From assembly GCA_947588735.1 (NCBI GenBank), contig CANQAD010000003.1:1-64000 (forward strand): 64,000 bases of DNA, written 5' to 3'. The DNA comes from an uncultured Akkermansia sp. (GTDB lineage Bacteria; Verrucomicrobiota; Verrucomicrobiia; Verrucomicrobiales; Akkermansiaceae). Of this stretch, positions 56,178 to 64,000 are shown one piece after another (position 1 is the first letter of the stretch; every line of letters begins with the position of its first letter). The position numbers and the translations under genes were made by a program. The notes beneath the pieces were generated by a model. It saw nothing but the letters and a program-made list of their open reading frames with translations, ran no database searches and was not told the DNA's origin.

Positions 56178-57233
56178 GTGCGCGCCTACGATTTCGATAC
56201 TAGACCTTTTATCCTTTTTTGGGAGTTGACGCGTGCGTGCTCGTTGGCGTGTCGGCACTGTCGAGCAATTGCCCAACCCCGAGCGCACCCTCAGGAACTT
56301 ACACCCTCTGAAGCTCAGCACTTGGTGAATGATATTCGAGAGCTCAACCCGGCGATGTTGGTACTCACCGGTGGCGACCCGATGGTGCGCCGCGACCTGT
56401 TGGAGATCATTCATACGGCAGCAGGGGCCGGGCTGCATGTTGCTCTGAGTCCGGCGGCCACGCCGCGTCTGTTGCATGCGAATTTTCACGCGTTGAAGGA
56501 AGCCGGGGTCCGCAGCTTGAGCCTAAGTTTGGACGGCGCAAGGGCCGAGACACATGACCGATTTCGCGGTGTGCCACATACTTTCGAACGCACCTTGCAG
56601 GCGGCACAGCTCGCCAAACAGGCAGGTATCATGCTCCAGATGAATACGACCCTTTCACGCGCGACAGTGCCTGAATTTGACGCATTTGTGGAGCTGATGC
56701 GTCAGGTTCAGCCAGATGTGTGGAGTCTTTTTGTGCTGGTGCCTACCGGGCGAGCGCAGGTTGTGGATTTGCCCACGGCGCAGGATTTAGAGGACATCTG
56801 GCGAAAACTTGTACGCCTGCGCGGGGATCTGCCTTTTGCGGTGAAGACTACGGAAGGACATCATTACCGCCGCGTGCTGCTGCAGGAGGCTGAGAGGGGA
56901 GGTAAACCGCTGCGCCATCTTATCCCCACGCGCGACGGCAAAGGCGTGCTTTTCATCTCCCACACCGGGGAAGTGCAGCCCAGCGGGTTTTTGCCCATCA
57001 CGCTCGGGAATGTGAGGACTGATCATTTAGCCCGACTATACCGTGAGCACCCCATCATGAAAAAACTGCGGGATGACAATGCCCTGGGTGGCAAATGCGG
57101 GGAGTGTGAGTTTCGGCATATATGCGGCGGGTCGCGCTCCCGGGCCTACGGACTCACTGGTGATGCCTTTGCTGCCGAGCCGCTCTGCAGTTACCAGCCC
57201 GAGAAACACCAGAAGCCACACATGATACCATGA
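56178..57233 (+). CDS. Radical SAM/SPASM protein, AhbD/TIGR04053-like
   Basis: ELTRACSLACRHCRAIAQP (CxxxCxxC), SPASM-like CGECEFRHICGGSRSRAYGLTGDAFAAEPLC. GTG start. Confidence 0.8.
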   Translation: MRAYDFDTRPFILFWELTRACSLACRHCRAIAQPRAHPQELTPSEAQHLVNDIRELNPAMLVLTGGDPMVRRDLLEIIHTAAGAGLHVALSPAATPRLLHANFHALKEAGVRSLSLSLDGARAETHDRFRGVPHTFERTLQAAQLAKQAGIMLQMNTTLSRATVPEFDAFVELMRQVQPDVWSLFVLVPTGRAQVVDLPTAQDLEDIWRKLVRLRGDLPFAVKTTEGHHYRRVLLQEAERGGKPLRHLIPTRDGKGVLFISHTGEVQPSGFLPITLGNVRTDHLARLYREHPIMKKLRDDNALGGKCGECEFRHICGGSRSRAYGLTGDAFAAEPLCSYQPEKHQKPHMIP

Positions 57234-58465
57234 TCAACATATCTCGACTATGGAGCGGCATTGAGCAGCCCGCCGATCACCTGCGTTACGGATTGCAGGC
57301 CGCTGTCGGCCGGGCTCCTGCATCCTCCCGCGCTCGCAAGCCCATTGTAGTGTGGAATATTACGCGAACGTGCAATTTGCGCTGTGTGCACTGCTATGCT
57401 GATGCTCACGCGAAGACGTACCCCGGGGAGCTGACGCTGGAGCAATGCAATGCCGTGATAGACGATTTGTCGGATTATGGGGCAAACGCGCTTCTGCTTT
57501 CCGGCGGGGAACCTTTGCTGCACCCCCATTTGCAGAATATTTTGGAGAGAGCCACAGCACGGGGGCTCAAGGTGACCATCTCAACCAACGGTACGCGTAT
57601 CACCCCGGAATGGGCCAGGCGTTTCAAAGATTTTGGCGTGGCCTACGTGGGCATTTCATTGGACGGTATCGGTTCCGTGCATGACCAATTTCGTGGGGTA
57701 ACCGGCGCCTTTGACGCCGCCATCCGTGGCTTTCGACTGTGTGAACAAGTCGGTCAAAAAATCGGCTTGCGCCTTACTCTCACTCGCAACAATGTGCAGA
57801 GCTTGTCCCAGATCCTGGACTATATTGAGAACGAGGGAATTCCGCGCGTGTGTTTCTACCATCTGGTGCCCACAGGACGAGGGGTGGATGTGGCGGCGCT
57901 GACGCCTGAAGAATCACGCGCGGCGCTCGATATGCTGTTGGAACGAGCTGCGGCTTGGCATGCCGTCGGCAGTACGCGGGAACTGCTCACAGTTACTCAA
58001 CCGGCGGATGGAGTGTATATTTTGCTGCGCCAGATTCGGGAAGGAAAACGTGAAGCCGCTGCGCAGACGCTCCGTCTGCTCACGTGGAACGGAGGCGGGG
58101 CAAATAGTTCCGGTCGAGGCATTGCCAACATTGATACTCAAGGTAATATCCATCCTGATCAATTTTGGCAACAAGTCACTCTTGGCAACGTCAAAAAGGA
58201 GCCTCTGTCACGCGTATGGGAAGCTTCTCTCTCCCCCAGTGCCGCGCAACTACGTGAGTTGCGTGGCAGTGATGAACCTGCCGAACGCCAGAGAAGGCTC
58301 AGTGGCCCGTGCGCTACCTGTCGGCATTTTGCTCTTTGCGGCGGGGGATATCGCACGCGCGCCGCTATCGCCAATGGCCATTGGTTTGGCAGTGATCCTG
58401 CCTGTTATCTAACTGATGAAGAACGTCAAACGCCAATTTCGGCAGGAGACGTGGCGGCAGAATGA
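57230..58465 (+). CDS. Radical SAM/SPASM protein, AhbC/NirJ-like
   Basis: MINISRLWSGIEQPADHLRYG...KPIVVWNITRTCNLRCVHCYADAH; SPASM-like C-terminal CATCRHFALCGGGYRTRA. ATGA overlap with the previous gene. Confidence 0.8.
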   Translation: MINISRLWSGIEQPADHLRYGLQAAVGRAPASSRARKPIVVWNITRTCNLRCVHCYADAHAKTYPGELTLEQCNAVIDDLSDYGANALLLSGGEPLLHPHLQNILERATARGLKVTISTNGTRITPEWARRFKDFGVAYVGISLDGIGSVHDQFRGVTGAFDAAIRGFRLCEQVGQKIGLRLTLTRNNVQSLSQILDYIENEGIPRVCFYHLVPTGRGVDVAALTPEESRAALDMLLERAAAWHAVGSTRELLTVTQPADGVYILLRQIREGKREAAAQTLRLLTWNGGGANSSGRGIANIDTQGNIHPDQFWQQVTLGNVKKEPLSRVWEASLSPSAAQLRELRGSDEPAERQRRLSGPCATCRHFALCGGGYRTRAAIANGHWFGSDPACYLTDEERQTPISAGDVAAE

Positions 58466-58478
58466 GGGGTCCAATATA

Positions 58479-61400
58479 CTAACTGTGCGTCTCGGCACGC
58501 GGGATGGCGGCATCCGCCTGGGTCATTTGGCCAAGTACCCGTCGGTACTCCATGGGGAAGACCTTGACAAAGTTGGGGAGGGCATTCTCAAAGTCGGCCA
58601 GGATGTCGCGAGCACGCTGGGAACCGGTTGCACGGGCGTGCTCTTCAATGAGCGCGCGGAGACGTTCAATATCCTCCGGGTCAGAGACGGGATCGAGGTC
58701 AATCATATCGAGATTGCAGTAGCGGTCAAAGAGGTGTTGTTCGTCCCAGACGTAGGCGATGCCACCGCTCATACCGGCACCAAAGTTGTGACCTGTTGGA
58801 CCGAGCACGACAACACACCCGCCGGTCATATATTCACAGCAGTGGTCGCCTGTGCCCTCCACCACAGCACAGGCGCCGGAGTTGCGCACGGCAAAACGTT
58901 CTCCCACTTGTCCGCGAATGAACATTTTGCCACTCGTAGCGCCGTAGAGAAGCACGTTACCCGAAATGACATTGTCTCCCGGCACATAGGGACTCTCCGG
59001 GAAAGGAGTGAGGATGATTTTACCTCCCGACAGCCCTTTCCCGACATAATCATTGGCTTGACCGTGAAGTAATAAAGTGATTCCATGCGCAAGGAAAGCG
59101 CCGAAGCTTTGTCCCGCCGTGCCGTCCAGCTCGACCGTCAGCGTATCATCTGGCAGACCGGCGTGCCCGTACTTGGAGGCGATGTGGTAGGAGAGGCGGG
59201 TACCGACAGCCCGCTCCGTGTTGCGGATGGTGGTCCGGATTTTTACCGGCATGCCTTCGTTGAGAGCCGGCGCAGCTTCATCCATCAGGGAATCGTCGAA
59301 AGTTGGGCAGACATTCGTCGTGTGCGCCGCTCCGGATACGTGGAGCGACTCAGGACGCAGAATGCGCGAAAAGTCAAGACGTTGCGTCTTCCAGAAGTCA
59401 ATCGCGCGATTGACCCGCAACAGGTCGGCTCGTCCCACGGCATCGTCCAGCCGACGCAGTCCCAGAGCCGCTAAGTATTCGCGTACTTCCCGTGCAACGA
59501 AACGCATGAAGGACACGATGTACTCTGGCTTCCCTCGGAAGCGTTTGCGCAATTCGGGGTCCTGAGTTGCCACCCCCACGGGACAAGTGTTTTTATTGCA
59601 CACGCGCGCCATGATACAGCCGAGCGCAATGAGCATGGAGGTGGCAAAGCCGTATTCTTCCGCTCCGAGCAATGTGGCGATGATTACATCACGACCATTC
59701 TTGATGAGGCCGTCTACTTGCAGGCGTACTTTATCACGCAATCCATTGAGGACAAGTGTTTGGTGTGCTTCAGCAACGCCGAGCTCCCAAGGCATCCCGG
59801 CATATTTGACGGAGGTCAGCGGCGAGGCGCCTGTGCCGCCATCGTGTCCGGAAATGAGCACCATATCTGCTCCGCCTTTCGCGACACCGGCGGCCACTGT
59901 TCCTACACCGAGTTCAGAGACGAGCTTCACACTCACGCGAGCTTGCGGATTGGCATTGCGGAGGTCGAAAATCAGTTCTGCCAAATCTTCAATGGAATAA
60001 ATATCATGGTGCGGTGGCGGTGAGATGAGTGTGACTCCCGGCGTCGAGTGTCGGACACGGGCAATTTCTTCGTTAACCTTGCCACCTGGGAGCTGACCAC
60101 CCTCACCCGGTTTAGCCCCTTGAGCCACCTTAATTTGCAACTCATTCGCATGAGCAAGATATTCAGCAGTTACCCCGAAGCGTCCGCTCGCTATTTGTTT
60201 CACGGCGGAGCAACGGTTTTCGCCATCCGCTTGGGGAGTGTAACGGGCGGGGTCTTCGCCTCCTTCGCCACAGTTGCTCATAGCGCCGATACGGTTCATC
60301 GCAACGGCAATCATTTCATGCGCTTCCTTGGAGATAGCGCCAAAACTCATGGCGCCGGAGACGAAACGTTGCATGATGCTTTCTTCGCTCTCCACTTCTT
60401 CCAATGGAACAGAATGGGTCTCAGCGAAATCCAGCAGACCGCGCAGCGTGCAGCGCGTCTCCGAGTTCTCATTGACCATTTCAGAAAACGCCTTGAATTG
60501 CGCATAGTCATCATTCCTCAGCGCTTTCTGGAATTGCCCGATCACCTTGGATGTCCAAATGTGCTTTTCACCACCCTTTTTCCACTTGTAGAGGCCGGCA
60601 TTTTCGAGCTGGTCCTGAGGCTCAAAGATGAGTCCTTTGGCGCGGTGGAGGCGTTCGACAGCTTCGCGAGCAATTTCAGAGAGGCCGATGCCGCCGATGC
60701 GTGAAGCCGTTCCCGGGAAGAAACGAGAGACGACGTCTTCTCCAAGGCCAATGGCCTCAAAGATTTGAGCGCCGCGGTAGGAGCGCAGGGTGGATATCCC
60801 CATCTTGCTCATGGTCTTAAGCAGGCCAAAATCCACCGCCTCCAAGTAGTTTTCCAAGGCTTTGGTGGCAGAGACGGATGGAGAGAGTTTGCCGGTTTGA
60901 GCCAGCTGCACGAGCGTACTCATGGCTAGCCAGGGACATACGGCCGTGGCGCCGTAGCCAAGCAACAGTGCAATGTGCATCACCTGCCGCGCTTCTCCTG
61001 TTTCGGCAATAACCCCCGTGCCCGTGCGCACCCCCATTTCACGCAATTTACCATTCACCGCGGCTACGGCCAGCAGACTGGGAATGGGAGCCTCGTTGCC
61101 GGAGAGTTCACGGTCGGAGAGAATGATGATACGGTAGCCACGGGCAATTGCCTGCTCAGTTTGCTTTTCAAGCTCACTGATAGCCTCTTGGAGCCCTGAT
61201 GGAGAGAGGGAAGAAAAGCCGGTGGAGAGTGTGATGCATCGAAAATCTTCTTCTTTGTTGCTTTTCAGAGCTTCCAAATCACTCAGTGTCAAGACAGGGC
61301 GTGCCAACTTGATAATGCGTGCCATCCGCGGAGTCTCATCTAAGATATTGGCAGGGTTACCAATAAAGGTGGTGAGAGACATCACGAGCTGTTCTCGGAT

Positions 61401-62993
61401 GGGATCGATGGGCGGGTTGGTAACTTGGGCGAACTGCTGCTTGAAATAGTCGAAAAGCAACTGCGGTCGTTCTGAGAGTACAGCGAGCGCAGCATCATTA
61501 CCCATGGCATACACAGCATCATGTGCGGTGTCGGCCATGGGGAGAAGGAAGTGTTCCACTTCATCTGCCGTGTAGCCAAAGAGGGTCTGGGAAAACTGGA
61601 TGCGACCGGGGTTGACATGCGGAGCATCCACACTGTCAAAAATACCGTGAATCTTGATGCGATTTTCCTGGCACCATCGACGGTATGGTCGCAGACGCGC
61701 CACTTGAGTTTTTATCTCCGCGCTGTATGAGATGCGTTTTGTGGCGAAGTCAATCCATACGATATCGCCGGGCTTCAGGCTACCGCGTTTTACGACCTTG
61801 GCCGGGTCGGTGTCGAGCACGCCAGCCTCGCTTGCGAGCACAAAAAGGCCCTCGTCACTCAGCTCGTAGCGGGCGGGGCGCAGGCCATTGCGGTCCAAAA
61901 TAGCGCCGGCCCCCAGGCCATTGGAAAAGCACACAGCCGCCGGGCCATCCCACGGGGCCATAAAGCCAGAGTGAAAATCGTAGAAGCCCCGGAGGTCCTC
62001 CCCGATGAAATAGCGAGAGCCAAATGCTTGTGGGATGAGCATCATCATGCTGTGCGGCAGACTGCGTCCGGCGCTTGTCAGCAATTCCAGAGCATTATCC
62101 AGGCAGGCAGAGTCGCTCTGTCCCGATGGGATGATGGGCAGCAACTTTTTAATGTCATCGCCGAAGAGGGGGCTGGACAAGCTGTGCTCACATGCACTCA
62201 TCTGGTTCAGATTGCCCCGCAGGGTGTTCACTTCGCCGTTGTGGGCGAGGTAACGGAAGGGGTGAGCGAGCGGCCAGCTTGGAAATGTGTTGGTGGAGTA
62301 GCGTTGGTGGACAATAGCAAGAGCGCTTTTGAAGAGCGGGTGGGCTAAATCTTTGTAAAAGAGGGGAAGCTGCGGCGCAAGCAGCAGCCCTTTGTACACG
62401 ATGGTGCGTGCCGAGAGCGATACCACATAAAAGCGGTCGCCCAACTCCGGCATAGCCTCTGCCACGCGTTTTTCCATGACACGGCGCAGGATGTAGAGGC
62501 GCCGCTCAGTGGCATCGCCATCATGGCAGGGCGCTGCAAAGAAAAATTGCTCAATATACGGAGCGCACTCGCGCGCAGTGCGGCCAATGGCGTCTTCATC
62601 CACCGGCACCGCACGACGCCCCAGCATCGTGATACCCTCGGCAGAGGCCGCGGCCTGGATTTGTTCGCAACAGGCGCTGCGCAGAGCCTCGTCCTTCGGT
62701 AGGAAAAACATTCCTACTGCGTAGTTGCCCGACCCCGGCAACGAAAAGGCGCACTGCTCAGAAAAGAACTCATGAGGAATTTGCAAGAGCATGCCTGCGC
62801 CGTCACCGGTATTCGGGTCGCTCCCGGCAGCGCCGCGGTGGAGCAAACGCTCCAAGATTGCAATGCCCTTTGCCACGATATCGTGGGAAGCCACGGCATG
62901 CGTGTCCACGACCATACCAACTCCGCAGGCGTCATGCTCCAGCGTGGGACTGTAGAGCCCCTGCTCCTGCGGTAAATACGAGCTAGTTCTCAC
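58479..62993 (-). CDS. gltB: Glutamate synthase large subunit
   Basis: HDACGVGMVVDTHA (class II Gln amidotransferase; GTG start), HQRYSTNTFPSWPLAHPFRYLAHNGEVNTLRGN, FMN/3Fe-4S region, GXGXG repeats at the C-terminus. Confidence 0.96.
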   Translation of the reverse strand: MRTSSYLPQEQGLYSPTLEHDACGVGMVVDTHAVASHDIVAKGIAILERLLHRGAAGSDPNTGDGAGMLLQIPHEFFSEQCAFSLPGSGNYAVGMFFLPKDEALRSACCEQIQAAASAEGITMLGRRAVPVDEDAIGRTARECAPYIEQFFFAAPCHDGDATERRLYILRRVMEKRVAEAMPELGDRFYVVSLSARTIVYKGLLLAPQLPLFYKDLAHPLFKSALAIVHQRYSTNTFPSWPLAHPFRYLAHNGEVNTLRGNLNQMSACEHSLSSPLFGDDIKKLLPIIPSGQSDSACLDNALELLTSAGRSLPHSMMMLIPQAFGSRYFIGEDLRGFYDFHSGFMAPWDGPAAVCFSNGLGAGAILDRNGLRPARYELSDEGLFVLASEAGVLDTDPAKVVKRGSLKPGDIVWIDFATKRISYSAEIKTQVARLRPYRRWCQENRIKIHGIFDSVDAPHVNPGRIQFSQTLFGYTADEVEHFLLPMADTAHDAVYAMGNDAALAVLSERPQLLFDYFKQQFAQVTNPPIDPIREQLVMSLTTFIGNPANILDETPRMARIIKLARPVLTLSDLEALKSNKEEDFRCITLSTGFSSLSPSGLQEAISELEKQTEQAIARGYRIIILSDRELSGNEAPIPSLLAVAAVNGKLREMGVRTGTGVIAETGEARQVMHIALLLGYGATAVCPWLAMSTLVQLAQTGKLSPSVSATKALENYLEAVDFGLLKTMSKMGISTLRSYRGAQIFEAIGLGEDVVSRFFPGTASRIGGIGLSEIAREAVERLHRAKGLIFEPQDQLENAGLYKWKKGGEKHIWTSKVIGQFQKALRNDDYAQFKAFSEMVNENSETRCTLRGLLDFAETHSVPLEEVESEESIMQRFVSGAMSFGAISKEAHEMIAVAMNRIGAMSNCGEGGEDPARYTPQADGENRCSAVKQIASGRFGVTAEYLAHANELQIKVAQGAKPGEGGQLPGGKVNEEIARVRHSTPGVTLISPPPHHDIYSIEDLAELIFDLRNANPQARVSVKLVSELGVGTVAAGVAKGGADMVLISGHDGGTGASPLTSVKYAGMPWELGVAEAHQTLVLNGLRDKVRLQVDGLIKNGRDVIIATLLGAEEYGFATSMLIALGCIMARVCNKNTCPVGVATQDPELRKRFRGKPEYIVSFMRFVAREVREYLAALGLRRLDDAVGRADLLRVNRAIDFWKTQRLDFSRILRPESLHVSGAAHTTNVCPTFDDSLMDEAAPALNEGMPVKIRTTIRNTERAVGTRLSYHIASKYGHAGLPDDTLTVELDGTAGQSFGAFLAHGITLLLHGQANDYVGKGLSGGKIILTPFPESPYVPGDNVISGNVLLYGATSGKMFIRGQVGERFAVRNSGACAVVEGTGDHCCEYMTGGCVVVLGPTGHNFGAGMSGGIAYVWDEQHLFDRYCNLDMIDLDPVSDPEDIERLRALIEEHARATGSQRARDILADFENALPNFVKVFPMEYRRVLGQMTQADAAIPRAETHS

Positions 62994-63088
62994 GGTGCTG
63001 TCATCATTTAACGAATTGTCGGCTCCACAGCTTAGCCGGGGCGCATTGTAGCACAGGGAGCACGCGATTGCAACCCCGTATTTTCTGT

Positions 63089-63988
63089 TTAAAACTCTTT
63101 ACGCGCCAAAAGCCACGCGGCGAGCAACAAATGCAGCAGCATGTAGGCCAGAGCAATGAGCACCAGCTCGCCCATCAAGGTGGGTGGCACCACTTCGCCG
63201 GCAGCCGTAGCATCCGTGAGTGAAAAGAGGGAAAAATCTGGGATGAGTACGGCAAAAACTTGCTGCGCCCACTGCATGCCTGAATTCGTTCCGATACTTC
63301 CAGCGGCGATGATCCCTTGAAACAGCTGCCCCTGGAACATGCCGATAAAGTAGGCGCCGAGCGAAATCACAATGCTCACAATAGTGCCGCTCGTGACGCT
63401 GGAGATCAGCAACGTCAATGTACTCAGCACCGCAAGGCCGAGGAACATGGCAAAAATGCCTGCCTGGGTTGGTAATGGATCACCGGCAGCACGCACTTGT
63501 CGCAAGTACGGCTCCATATCACCTGATGAAAAACCGGCGGCAGCAAGTTGATGACGCACCTGAGCTTCAATTCCTGGTTCGCGTAGCTGCATGAGCAACG
63601 CCATCAGCCCATCCATGACCAGCAGCATCACAGCCAGTAGGGCAATTACTCCCAGCGCCTTGCCTGCCAAATAATCAAAACGCGGCACCGGTTTGCAGAG
63701 GATGGTATAGAGGATACGATCTTCGGCGTCGCGGGGAATGAGCAAGGCTGTGGCGGCGACGCAAAAGATCATGCCAAAGAGGCGCATGCAGCCGGTAGCC
63801 ACATCTTGAATGAGCTGCAACTGTCCAACCCCGGCAAACTCCACACCCAGATTTTGCTGGTAAGGCAAAAATTGCAGCGCCAAAAAGCCCACCGCAAAAA
63901 GCGCCAACACAATGAAAAGCCTCATGCGTACCAATTGGGTGAAAGTCACCCCGGCGACCGCAGCGATGCGGCCCGGTGCATGCAGCAT
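63089..63988 (-). CDS. ABC-2-type transporter permease
   Basis: Multi-TM; RDAEDRILYTILCKPVPRFDYLAGKALGVIALLAVMLLVMDGLMALL typical of ABC-2 permeases. Start near the window edge. Confidence 0.75.
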   Translation of the reverse strand: MLHAPGRIAAVAGVTFTQLVRMRLFIVLALFAVGFLALQFLPYQQNLGVEFAGVGQLQLIQDVATGCMRLFGMIFCVAATALLIPRDAEDRILYTILCKPVPRFDYLAGKALGVIALLAVMLLVMDGLMALLMQLREPGIEAQVRHQLAAAGFSSGDMEPYLRQVRAAGDPLPTQAGIFAMFLGLAVLSTLTLLISSVTSGTIVSIVISLGAYFIGMFQGQLFQGIIAAGSIGTNSGMQWAQQVFAVLIPDFSLFSLTDATAAGEVVPPTLMGELVLIALAYMLLHLLLAAWLLARKEF

Positions 63989-64000
63989 GTGGCTTACGAG

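Noticed and set aside
58416-62975. Numerous plus-strand ORFs across gltB (e.g. 58416-59072, 60048-60704)
   Set aside because: Fully antisense to gltB, no recognisable domains; GC-driven shadow ORFs.
1-64000. tRNA, rRNA or prophage segments
   Set aside because: Intergenic regions were read on both strands and no tRNA cloverleaf, rRNA signature, integrase or phage structural gene was recognised.

Overview
The window is a gene-dense stretch of a bacterial chromosome, probably Verrucomicrobiota and Akkermansia-like. That placement is inferred from gene content and protein style, not from a search. It encodes about 50 recognisable proteins. Housekeeping genes include ftsK, fabF, recR, nrnA-like DHH, truB, ribF, tsaE, rplU/rpmA, hisS, rfbB/rfbD-like, HU, alr, aroE, yajC, tgt, trmB, recA, queE, ftsA, ftsZ and gltB. 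The left edge (1-4331, minus) is a very large truncated beta-helix/autotransporter-type surface protein. It is missing from the ORF track because it runs off the window. Main candidates for new biology: (1) a tandemly duplicated two-gene cassette (about 840-aa transglutaminase-like/F5-8C-like protein plus about 420-aa thioredoxin-like protein lacking CxxC) packed directly behind ftsA-ftsZ; (2) an MBOAT / MaoC-SDR / FkbH-type HAD / ACP / AlgX-like operon that could make and transfer a glyceryl- or lactyl-type acyl group. The second locus carries an in-frame amber codon in the MaoC-SDR gene and a C-terminal remnant of an AMP-ligase. Other signals: many genes have a sigma70-like -10 box only 6-12 nt before the start codon (leaderless-like); two intergenic interspersed repeat families, one MITE-like with a recurring micro-ORF; a divergent FtsZ T7 loop; an alpha/beta hydrolase with Asp at the nucleophile position; and a polyferredoxin with an internal Tat motif. 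No tRNA, rRNA, CRISPR array or transposase was recognised.
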